Assembly: GCA_032622095.1 (NCBI GenBank)
Contig: CP136066.1
Span: 47,030,911-47,094,910, forward strand
Source of the DNA: Siphonodentalium dalli
Taxonomy: Eukaryota; Mollusca; Scaphopoda; Gadilida; Siphonodentaliidae
Reading direction: 5' to 3'
DNA length: 64,000 nucleotides
Part shown: positions 50,201 through 59,659 of the stretch, one piece after another
How the letters are laid out: every line of letters starts with the position of its first letter
How positions within the stretch are numbered: the stretch's first letter is position 1
Notes under the pieces: generated by a model
The model's input: the letters and a program-made list of their open reading frames with translations, nothing else
Told to the model about the DNA's origin: nothing
The model's database searches: none
Translations under genes and position numbers: made by a program

Positions 50201-50335
50201 AAGAAACAACATCAACATGGTGGAAATTAAAACCCAATTTACCAATCGTTTATGGTATTGAAACTATTTAACATTTCACTATTTCAATGTACCAATAACA
50301 TCAGATTATGTAAAATAGAACTGTTTTACTAAAGT
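47248..50335. repeat. Right copy of segmental duplication, receptor-gene upstream flank
   Basis: From about 47595 the sequence parallels 56-1450. It also contains an internal duplication: about 48560-49300 and 49330-50060 share landmarks such as 'GTCTCAGTTATATCCGTGAC', 'GGTATGTTATT' and 'CATATCAATTATGGAGCTTC' at an offset near 770 bp. The promoter and 5' UTR of the receptor gene must lie in or next to this flank. No clear TATA box or immune response element could be assigned. Confidence 0.65.
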
Positions 50336-50340
50336 GTAGT

Positions 50341-50498
50341 TTATATAATTACCCACGAGACATCGTATCTTAAGATCAGTTTATATAATTACCCATGAGA
50401 CATCGTATCTTAAAATCAGTTTATATAATTACCCACGAGACATCGTATCTTAAGATCAGTTTATATAATTACCCACGAGACATCGTATCTTAAGATCA
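50341..50498. repeat. Four tandem copies of a 40-bp unit
   Basis: Units start at 50341, 50381, 50421 and 50461 with 'TTATATAATTACCCACGAGA' and differ by single bases. The repeats are contiguous with no spacers, so this is not a CRISPR array. Confidence 0.9.
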
Positions 50499-51089
50499 CG
50501 AGAGGGAACTTAATTGTTATTGATTCAAGAAATTACATAATTCTTTTCATTAAATTTTCGCCAATCAAATAATGTTTTATATTTGAAAATGTTCATTCGT
50601 GTTTACTGATCAATTGGACAATTGGGCCGAGACGACTTCAATATTATATGGGTTACGACTGACACCATGGTATATTTCCAGTTGATTGCGCTCCGTGTGA
50701 GTGGAGCAGACTGCATACCAACATTTGTTTTCATTTCACTAAACTAGTTGTAGCGGATGTATTCTTCATGTTAACGGATGGTGGTGTGATACGTCACAAT
50801 GTAGACAATCACGTGATTAAGTGTACTGGTCAGAAACTGCCGGTTCATCTTCATAATTTTTTTAGAATATTTGTTTATGTGTTCTCCTCCTACTTATCAC
50901 TTATTTATTCAGTACGTGGAAGGTCTCACTGATTACCAATATCATAGTTGTGGCGAACTATCTCTTGCATCCTCAATATGAGTACTGTGTACCTACATCA
51001 CGTAATGAGTGTACGATACGCAAAACACCGATCAGCACCTGATGTAACACTGACCCCACTATGGATTCACGGTGACTTTCACGCGGTGA
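50499..51089. repeat. Right copy of duplication, with a relic of the TTAA element family
   Basis: 50490-50780 resembles the middle of 43970-44924, including 'TTGATTCA' and 'ACATTTGTTTTCATT'. From about 50985 it aligns with 2740-2850 of the left copy. No gene is seen. Confidence 0.55.
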
Positions 51090-51096
51090 CTCGCGG

Positions 51097-52641
51097 CGGG
51101 TGTGACTAATTACCGACCGGGACCGCCCGCGACCGCCCGGGTGGCCCCACGGGCCCGTGGACACAATATATCGACGTTATAACATAGCGACATGCCACCT
51201 GAGGGCAACATAGAAAAATTTACTCGCTCGCTCGTCTCCGGTCGGTCATATTAACCCCACAAATGCCGATATTGGCTAAAAGAGCCTTGGTGATTACGGG
51301 TGTCTTCGTGTGTTTTCAGACAGATTATTTTGGTGATTCGCGGTAGTGCAATACACCTGAGTGTTAATTCCATATATTGACTCGTTGACGCGTCCACGGC
51401 CGATGTTATTAACCCCTCAAAATACGGTAAAATAGTGTATAAACAAAAGAACCTTGGGACCGCCCGGGACAGCCCGGGCGACCCCATCGGCCCGTGGACA
51501 CTATATATCGACGTTATAACGTAGCGACATACCCCAATGAGGCCAACCTAGAAAATGTTACTCGCTCGCTCGACTCCGGCCGGTGTTATTAACCCCTCAA
51601 ATCCGATAAAATGGTATATAAACAAAAATACCATTGGGACCATATTTTGAGGGGTTAATAACATTGGCCGTGGACGCGCCAACGAGTCAATATATGGAAT
51701 TAACACTCAGGTGTATTGCCCTACCGCGAATCACCAACATAATCTGTCTGAAAACACACGAAGACACCCATAATCACCCAGGCTCTTTTAGCCAATATCG
51801 GCATTTGTGGGATTAATATGACCGGCCGGAGACGAGCGAGCGAGTAAATTTTCTATGTTGCCCTCGGTGGCATGTCGCTACGTTATAACGTCGAGATATT
51901 GTGTCCACGGGCCCGTGGGACCACCCGGGCGGTCCCATGCGGTCCCAATGTTATTTTTGTTTATATACCATTTTATCGGATTTTGAGGGGTTAATAACAC
52001 CGGCCGGAGTCGAGCGAGCGAGTACCATTTTCTAGGTTGACCTCGTGGGGTATGTCGCAACGTTATAACGTCGAGATATAGTGTCCATGTTGCCATGGGG
52101 CCTCCCAGGCGGTCCCGTGCGGTCCCAATGTTCTTTTTGTGTATATACCATTTATAGGATTTTTGAGGGGTTAATAACACCGGCCGGAGTCGAGCGAGCG
52201 AGTACCATTTTCTAGGTTGACCTCGTGGGGTATGTCCCTACGTTATAACGTCGATATATAGTGTCCACGGGCCCAATGTTCTTTTGTTTATACACTATTT
52301 TACCGTATTTTGAGGGGTTAATAACATCGGCCGTGGACGCGTCAACGAGTCAATATATGGAATTAACACTCTGTTGTATTGCACTACCACGAATCACCAA
52401 AATAATCTGTCTGAAAACACACGAAGACACCCGTAATCACCCAGGCTCTTTTAGCCAATATCGGCATTTGTGGTGTTAATATGACCGACCGGAGACGAGC
52501 GAGCGAGTAAATTTGTCTATGTTGCCCTCAGGTAGCATATCGCTACGTTATAACGTCGAGATATTGTGTCCACGCCCCGTGGGGCCACTCGGGCGGTCCC
52601 GGGCGGTCCCGGGTGGTCCCGGGCGGTAATTAGTCACACCG
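51097..52641. mobile_element. Foldback-type element with long modular inverted repeats
   Basis: The left end CGGGTGTGACTAATTACCG is inverted at the right end as CGGTAATTAGTCACACCG. CTCGCGG flanks both sides (51090-51096, 52642-52648). The left copy of the duplication at 2846-2863 shows the empty site. The arms contain modules repeated in both orientations: GGGACCGCCCGGG-like GC-rich blocks, ACGTTATAACGT palindromes, CTCGCTCGCTCG blocks, and an approximately 200-bp block around 'CCGATATTGGCTAAAAGAGCC' whose inverse occurs at about 51645-51850 and 52300-52500. No transposase is present. A 7-bp duplication and very long terminal repeats recall Foldback/Galileo-type elements, but the class is not established. 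Confidence 0.85.
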
Positions 52642-52648
52642 CTCGCGG

Positions 52649-52839
52649 TGAACTTACGTCGAGCGGAATCAGCGGAGTATGATCAGGGCTCCTCAATTCA
52701 CCAGGATTAGTGGTGATTTTCTCGCGATGAACTTAAGTCGAGCGGATTACATGAATCAACATAAATCATGGAGTCTGTTTAAACTTATACTGACCGCGGA
52801 AATGATAATTGAAGTGTAGACCTGTGCAATGCTATTCCC
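52649..52839. repeat. Right duplication copy between foldback element and minisatellite
   Basis: This continues the alignment to 2858-2960 and 3290-3340. It contains a small extra internal duplication of the 'GAACTTACGTCGAGCGGA' block. Confidence 0.65.
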
Positions 52840-53545
52840 GTTGCATAATGTCATATAAAATGTGATCCATGGGCATGGTGGCATAATGTACACATAAAAT
52901 GTAATACATGGACATGGTGGCATAATGTACACATACAATGTGATCAATGGGCATAATGGCGTAACATAATTTACACATATACATCTAATGTGATCCATGG
53001 CTATGGTGGCATAATATACATATAATGTGATCCATGGGCACGGCGGCATGATATACACATATAATGTCATCTATGGGCATGGCGGCATAATGTACACATA
53101 ATGTGATTCATGGGCATGGTGACGTAATGTACATATAATGTGATACATGGGCATGGTGGCATAGTATACACATATAATGTGATCCATGGGCATGGTGGCA
53201 TAATGTACACATATACTGTGATCCATGTGCATGGTGGCATAATATACACATATAATGTGATCCATGTGCATGGCGGCATAATGGTCACATATAATGTGAT
53301 CCATGGACATGGCGGCATAATGTACACATATAATGTTATCCATGGGCATGGCGGCATACTGTACAGTTATAATGTGATCGATGAGAATGGCGGCATAATC
53401 TAGACATATAATGGGAATGGCGGCACAATGTACACATATAATGTGATGCATGGGCATGGTGGCGTAATGCACACATATAATGTGATCCATGGGCATGGCG
53501 GCATAATATACACATATACTGTTATCCATGGGCATGGTGGCGTAA
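52840..53545. repeat. 39-bp minisatellite, right array
   Basis: About 18 imperfect copies of the same unit as at 3340-3855, flanked on both sides by homologous sequence. Long frames on both strands, including one of 176 codons on the minus strand, result from the unit length being divisible by three. Confidence 0.9.
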
Positions 53546-54080
53546 CTATTGAGGTTTGGATAAAACACGTCGATTATACCATATCGATCGCTAATCATCA
53601 CTCAAGCTTTCGGTGTTTTGTGGTTCATCGTGATTCACTCTTCGAACAAAAAAATATACACGGTGTAGAGTGTTTTGCTTATGGCTTAATGTTTACGTGC
53701 TGTACACATTTGCGAAAACCGATTCATATTTGAAGAAAATTATATCGTACATCTTATACTATAATGTTAGCGATTGTAAAAATAAAACATTCACACGTCC
53801 GTTGGTCCATCAGTCGTATAAATCGGGAAAAAATGACGAAAATATGCACAATTGAAGACGTTGACCTGCAAACGGTGTACGGTTTGGAGGATAAAGCTGG
53901 CGAATTATAGCGAATTATGTACTTTGTAATAAAACACAACAGCGGGAAAACGGTCACTATAAATTCGCCAATTTTGATCGAGGCCGTACATCGAGACATT
54001 TGGTTTACGAATGTCCAGTCGCGAGTCTATTAACTGACTTAAAATACAGCTTTATAATATACAAAGAGAAATTAAATTTA
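53546..54080. repeat. Right copy of segmental duplication, proximal end
   Basis: This aligns with 3856-3917 joined directly to 13368-14000. It therefore shows the unoccupied form of the site that carries the 9.45-kb insertion in the left copy. Confidence 0.75.
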
Positions 54081-54931
54081 TATACATAAAAAAATCCGAT
54101 AAATCTCAATAAATGATATATAAAAATAGTCCTTGGCAGATAACAGATTCACGCCCCTTACCATTCCTCGTGTGATTGGTAATTGCATGTGGATTTTGTC
54201 ATGAACACAATACCACGCGGTACAACTATGTTCGAAAATAAATGTCGATGTACGCAAACATGATAAATGTATACGTAATAAATACTGTCGATACAATTAC
54301 ATGTATCTATATTTTGGGCAAGGATCCACTTTAGGATATTTTTGACTCAATCTCATTGTTGTTTCCTGCAGAACAACCCTGTTAATAGAGACTCGAATGT
54401 TTCAACGTGATAGACACCCCTTGTATGCACATAAGCTTTACAGCTATATTCACTAGGTAATGTATTACGTGGGGTTCACAAGTACTATGCAGCTGTTGGG
54501 TTACGTGGGGTGGGATGCAAGAAGCGAACTATTTCTCTGATAGAGATATCCCCGTGGGAGCTCGTTGAGCATAAATTGTGAGACATGACCATTCTAGATT
54601 ACGAATATCAGCTTGTGGTATAGATATGTTATAAACATGATATAAAGTGCCCGATTCTGATAAATAGAAATTCGAGGTAGAACCAAGGAGCTAGGATTTA
54701 AACCTTGCCAGATTCATGTATAATTGCCTACATGGGGTTTTGGGGTCAAAAATATAAAACATTGGAAATGTCTTATCTGTAACACACGTACGTATATGAA
54801 AGCATGTTTTTTGCAAAAAATGGTATAAACAGTGTTTGATAGACTTTAATGGTTGACAATATATGTGAATGGTTTAGACATAGATATATACATATGATTT
54901 ACATTCAATAGATTTTTTTGGTTTTATATGT
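54081..54931. other. Unassigned intergenic DNA
   Basis: Nothing recognisable is seen on either strand. Confidence 0.5.
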
Positions 54932-55430
54932 ATTTTTTTTTTGGTAATTTCTTTATTTTAATGAAAATTAATATCTACATTTGGTACATGGCAGTGTGTT
55001 CTTGAGCCGTCCCGACTCCCGACGAAAGGCCATAACAGAAAGCTGGCCGGGCAAATGTTGGTATATGTCCTTCCGAACTCGATGATAGCTATGACCACTT
55101 GTGGGTCTGGAGTTCCTTGCACCCCACCCCAAGCTAGTGCCGGGTCGGTTTTTACGCCGGGTCCCGCTTTGGGTGTTGACTGTGTGAGTGGAGTGTGTTA
55201 AACACGAGCTCTCGTTTCTGCAAGGGAAATTTACAAGATTAGTAGTTATTGTTGGATGGTTTGGAGTATGTTGTTGTTTAATAGTATTTACTGTGTGTAT
55301 TTCTGAAGTGGGTCATTTTGTGGCTGTGTGATGACCGGCGCGGGCGCCGGCGGGAGCATGTGTTTGAGAACTGCTCGTGCGCGGGGATTTCGTGCTGAAC
55401 GTTTCCTCGTGATTTGAGTGTTTTTATGAT
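54932..55430 (-). mobile_element. Polyadenylated retroposed fragment, minus strand
   Basis: Read on the minus strand, GC-richer sequence ends with AAAATAAAGAAATTACC followed by nine A residues, i.e. a polyadenylation signal and tail at about 54932-54965. This is the mark of a reverse-transcribed RNA 3' end. It may be the 3' UTR of a LINE like the one at 59660-64000, but I could not align the two convincingly. Confidence 0.5.
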
Positions 55431-55504
55431 CCTTCAGAATGTTATTGATATATGTGACCCGCCATATCAAATCCAGTCGTAAGTCGGGATATTTTTTACC
55501 CTGT

Positions 55505-55573
55505 GCCAATGCATTCTCTTATATATGCGAGTCGACCATAGGTCGCATCGCATATATAAGAGAATGCATTGGC
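55505..55573. repeat. 69-bp hairpin repeat, copy 1
   Basis: The left arm GCCAATGCATTCTC... pairs with the right arm ...GAGAATGCATTGGC over nearly the whole length, with a few mismatches near the centre. Confidence 0.9.
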
Positions 55574-55793
55574 CTAACAATGTTTTACAATTTTAATTAT
55601 TTTTTCTTGTATTCTTTAACAATTTTATAATTTCACCCATACAGAGCCCCAGACAAACACGAGCAGACGACACTCTTCTATATGCTTCTACATATGTGTG
55701 GGGCTCCCTGCAGGGTAATGGTTGTTTTTTTTATTTTATGTCCTAAAAATTGTAAGAAACATTTATTTTAAAAAAATGATAAAAAATTGTTAG

Positions 55794-55862
55794 GCCAATG
55801 CATTCTCTTATATATGCGAGGCGACCTGTGGTCGACTCGCATATATAAGAGAATGCATTGGC
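55794..55862. repeat. 69-bp hairpin repeat, copy 2
   Basis: The two 33-nt arms pair with a single mismatch around a 3-nt loop (TGT). The arms begin GCCAATGCATTCTCTTATA. Confidence 0.92.
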
Positions 55863-55919
55863 ACAGGGTAAAAAAATCCCGACTTACGACTGGATTTGAT
55901 ATGGCGGGTCACATATATA

Positions 55920-56216
55920 GATGTATATCATCTCTTGTTCATTATCGTTCAGATTTATTTCAGCTATTACAGTCTAAATAACATTGTATATAAAACTTGT
56001 CAAAATATGCTTTCATCTAAGCCCGTGCCATGGGGAGGTAGGGCGGGACAGAAAATGCAACAACATGCCATAGCTATAATGCAAACCATCTCAGTGCAAT
56101 TGGTGGGTCCAATCTGCATAGCAATTGTTTCCTGCTTGCGTTTATAGTTTATACATATACAAACTTTTAACGGGTGCCCCGTTTACATTTCAGCGCACCA
56201 CTCCAAGCTCGTTCAG

Positions 56217-56248
<32 letters not shown>

Positions 56249-56495
56249 ACAACAACAACAACATCAACCTCGTCAGGGACACCTCGGGCACCCTCCACCC
56301 CTTATTAAAGCTCGTGGGCTCTATCCAATCAACAATTTGCCACGGACGGACATGTTAGACTTTTGATGGGCTTTTGTTATGCAAGATAACATCAAAACAA
56401 CAAATTGAGGGTGAAGGAGAAGATCTCTCGATCTTTTCGACCATCATAGGCGTTTCGCGCCCTGCTACAACCTCTGTTGGTGTTCATTTATCGTC
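55920..56495. other. Unassigned DNA with an ATC/AAC microsatellite
   Basis: A (CAT)n run is followed by (CAA)n at about 56217-56265. Downstream, a plus-strand frame reads LLKLVGSIQSTICHGRTC before a stop, which faintly resembles an RNase H-like segment of tyrosine-recombinase retrotransposons. I do not consider that established. Confidence 0.4.
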
Positions 56496-56975
56496 ATGTC
56501 TAGCACAGTACGCATCGCTCTGTTCGGCAGTAGCCATCTCGTCCGACTGTATGATTGGCTAAATTAGAGAGGCATCTGGTTTAATTACCCTGACAAGGAA
56601 GTTCGCTTCTTTGCTCGAGGTAGCTTAAATTTGGCAAACTGTTCTGATTTGTACTACGACTGTGTGGATTGGAACCCCCACGTTGTATTTATGCAGCTTG
56701 GTGGGAACGACATCACCTCTAACGTGAGCAAGGAGTGGCTCTCTGGCCAGCTGTGTGATTTGATCGATCAGTTTCACAGTCGGCGTATAGCTGTGTTCTT
56801 CGGTGAAATCCTGTCTCGCTCAAGGTTTAGGTTTGATGTAGATCTGACAGTTGAGAGGTGTGGAAGAATGAAGTCAGTTCTTGTATATCATTTATTCACA
56901 TCTAATATCAATGTATAGTCAACAGCAATGTCATGAATCAAATCTTGGATGGATGGAAAGACAGGAACGCCGCTT
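56496..56975 (+). pseudogene. SGNH/GDSL-type hydrolase domain fragment, broken
   Basis: The frame starts ATG at 56496 and reads IALFGSSHLVRLYDWLN, then TAG at 56565-56567. It continues in the same frame with a segment from 56631 containing HVVFMQLGGNDIT. GSSH corresponds to the nucleophile block and GGND to block III of SGNH hydrolases. The block V Asp/His pair is not reached. A likely frameshift near 56905 restores VMNQILDGWKDRNAAY. SGNH domains of this type often accompany retroelements such as DIRS/Ngaro and some CR1 elements in marine invertebrates, so this is more likely a transposon remnant than a host esterase; that is inference. Confidence 0.65.
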
Positions 56976-57416
56976 ATTAACTTAGCGGGTGGATGTTGAC
57001 ATCTGCCAATTAGTCTGAAGAGCCGAAACTGATTGAAGAGTAGATTAATGTCTGGTTTATATATCGCTAATGACTGGTAGCAGTCATTAGTGCATCTCTT
57101 TGTCTGTACTGACCCATGGGTGAACTGGAATTATTACCTAATACTTCCTTCCTTTGTGGTTAGACTTGCATAACTCATAGGTCGCGGCCTCTCCGAGTAT
57201 GGCCTTGGCAATTTGGTTGGGGTCACTATAGTTCGATTATATTCTGTCTCCCCCATAGGTAAGATGGATATGTTTAGTATGTACTATCACGTCCCTTGAA
57301 TAAGAAGGGGTAGGGGTGATTACTCTACAGAGGTACATATTTGTGCGAGAGCATTTCAATAGGATTATTGCGGCGAAGCTTTGGCAACTGAATCGGTTTG
57401 TTATTTTTAACCCTTT
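56976..57416. other. Unassigned intergenic DNA
   Basis: No gene or repeat that I can name is present in this stretch. Confidence 0.5.
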
Positions 57417-57534
57417 GAGTGCCACGGGCCGATCTCATCGACCCTAATTTACGTTCTGTAAAATCGGCCCAAAATTTTTGTTTGTTTGTTGAGATTTTCT
57501 TTTTTTGGTTGAATTTTTTTTTGGGTATGCTTAA

Positions 57535-57977
57535 AGGGATACTGTACCCAACATGTTGTTGTTGGTTTCTATAGTCTCCAAGTCGGAGAATAAGGTAACA
57601 ATTGTTCCATTATTTGAAAGTCTGTTGAGTACGAAGTAGTGTTACGGGTGGCAAATTTACCGGAATGCAAAAATACAAATTGTCGTTTTCTCCTCGTATC
57701 ATCATAATGTTCAAACGATCGTGTGTGCGATCGGTTTACAAATCCAGTATCCCTCAATTACTTTATTTGATTACGTCATGTACACGGGAATTCGTAATTT
57801 AATTGACGCCATTTTATGGCTCCAGTCATAAATTCAATTTATATCAAATTATTAACTTTTAAATTATTAAATTTTAAGATAGCCTATTAACCTGAGCGTT
57901 TACAGAATACATCTTCGACTCAAATTATTTATGTTTCTATATATTATCGATATTAGATCGTTGTTATCAGTACCCCT
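57535..57977. mobile_element. TTAA-type MITE nested in the piggyBac-like element
   Basis: It shares its interior with 31821-32401 over most of its length, but lacks about 100 bp in the middle. The left end AGGGATACTGTACCC follows TTAA; the right end GTACCCCT is followed by TTGA, a one-base decayed target copy. Confidence 0.85.
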
Positions 57978-58171
57978 TTGAGCATGCTATAGGGCATGTT
58001 ATAACTCAAAACTATCACCAAGTATTCATAGCAATAATTTTGTTGCCCATGAAAAACGTAAGATTCCCTGGCCCTAAACCTACAAAATAAGCCTGTTAAA
58101 GAATATAAGAAAAAATTATTAAAATTGTAAAAAATTGTAAAAAATAATAACAAATGATGAAAAATTGTTAG

Positions 58172-58240
58172 GCCAATGCATTATCTTATATATGCGAGGC
58201 GACCTATGGTCGACTCGCATATATAAGAGAATGCATTGGC
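58172..58240. repeat. 69-bp hairpin repeat, copy 3
   Basis: The arms GCCAATGCATTATC... and ...GAGAATGCATTGGC pair around a central CTATGG. The left flank (AT-rich, ending ATTGTTAG) matches the inverse of the sequence next to copy 1. Confidence 0.9.
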
Positions 58241-58293
58241 ACAGGGTATATGGGTTGATACAAAAAAAAAGGACCTGGCACTCAAAGGGTTAA

Positions 58294-59659
58294 AGACATC
58301 AAGTTTCCGGGTCATTATCCAGATGCAGTTCACCCCCCCCCCCCCTATATATTGCAGAGTTTGGAGTTTGGGTTTGGGAAGATCCCCCCGGGAAGATTTG
58401 AAAGGGCTGTAAGCCCTCTCCTACAACCCACGGTTGAGTGATATAGTGCCGCTGAAGAGCGTTTGTTGAGTTTGGTTGTGAGTGTTTTCTAGTCATTTGA
58501 TGCTTGCTTGTGGAGTATGGGTTACATGCCACCCTGGCAGGAAGCAAAGCCCCCCCCCCCCATCCAAAAGCGGACCAGCGAGAAGACTTACCTTGGTTGT
58601 AATACGAGTTCTGTGTGTTTAACTTAGTTGATATCTTTTTGTTTAGTGGTTTGTTGTAAACTAGTGTCCAAGTTGGTGCATGCTTGAACTCCGTTGCCTT
58701 AGTCTGTTATATTCAGGGCTTATACTACGGGCTCAACTCTAGGAAGGGTGTGCAATGCCGGCCGGTTGACTTAAGGTCGGTCGGGGCTCCCCAACTCTCG
58801 GTGGTGCAATGCCCGCCTTACACTCCTGTGTGAGTCTCAGAGCCCGTTGGTGATATGTCTCTGAGGATTGGGTACCGACTGTTGTTGCTAGTATTGTGTC
58901 TTCGTGTGTGTACGGGTGTGGTTGAGAACATGTGTTTAAGTTTGTATATGTGGTAGTAAGTCAGTTGAGGGAGATTATATTGATAGCTTATACTGCGACC
59001 ACACAGGCAAACAACTAACAACGCGTAAATGCAGGCTCGGAATATTCTTGTGCCAGCCTGTACACATTGTATTTGGTGTGCGGGGTAATACTATAAGTTT
59101 TATATTAAAGAGTTAGCAGGTTAGTCATTTTGAAAGAGATAAAAAAAATTACTCAATGGCTTATAATACGGCCACCAAAAGGGTATCTATGCCGCCCGAG
59201 GACATTCATCAGCGCCCAAGGAGCCATCTAGGCCGGAGCCCGCTACCCTACGTTTAATATTATGTTAGTCTTGTTAGACGGTCGATATTGTGGATGTTGC
59301 ATACATGGGTTAGTACATACCCAATAGGTTGTTTAAGCTGAGTATTACCAGTGGGTTTTATTTAGGGCTTGCTTTACTGCAGAGAGGGCGTGGCCAATTC
59401 ACTGTGATATCCTGTCGATGAGCAGTACGTCTCATCGAGCCCTGTTGAAACATAATTCATAATTACATGTCTTCCTGGTGGGGCTGACTCGATAATGTGA
59501 TGTCTACTTGTATACTTACTTTCCTTTTGATTGAACTGTGTTAGTAACTTGATCGACCTAGCGTTTTATGAGTTTTGTGAGATAAGTCTATTTGTTTATG
59601 TTGATTGGGAAGTGTTCGTTGAATTGGGGGGGAGTGATGGCATGACCATATTGAGGGGT
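58294..59659 (-). other. Probable 3' UTR and flank of the minus-strand LINE
   Basis: Composition is richer in G on the plus strand (C on the minus strand), as within the LINE, up to about 58560, where a C-run occurs. No separate gene is seen. The true 3' terminus of the element cannot be placed from sequence alone. Confidence 0.4.

Larger units (their letters stand above)
55448..55919. mobile_element. MITE whose long inverted repeats each contain a hairpin
   Basis: The arms at 55448-55578 and 55788-55919 are inverted copies about 131 bp long, beginning ATATATGTGACCCGCC, separated by about 209 bp. Each arm contains the 69-bp hairpin. Flanking TA is compatible with a Tc1/mariner-type target but is not proof. 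No coding sequence is present. Confidence 0.85.
57421..58289. mobile_element. piggyBac-like MITE containing two nested elements
   Basis: The ends are CCCTTTGAGTGCCA and TGGCACTCAAAGGG, with TTAA outside each (57417-57420 and 58290-58293). TTAA plus a CCC(T) terminus is the piggyBac signature. Its interior is largely taken up by a second TTAA-type MITE (57535-57977) and a segment with the 69-bp hairpin (58083-58250). Confidence 0.85.

Noticed and set aside
50341..50498. Regular 40-bp repeats as a possible CRISPR array
   Set aside because: The repeats are contiguous without variable spacers, and the sequence is clearly eukaryotic.
52756..53601. Long minus- and plus-strand open frames over the minisatellite, up to 176 codons
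   Set aside because: They consist of the 39-bp unit read in frame. Several frames are open at once on both strands, and the protein repeats are only the DNA repeat.
56125..56358. Frame with an isoleucine/asparagine run
   Set aside because: It is a translated ATC/AAC microsatellite.
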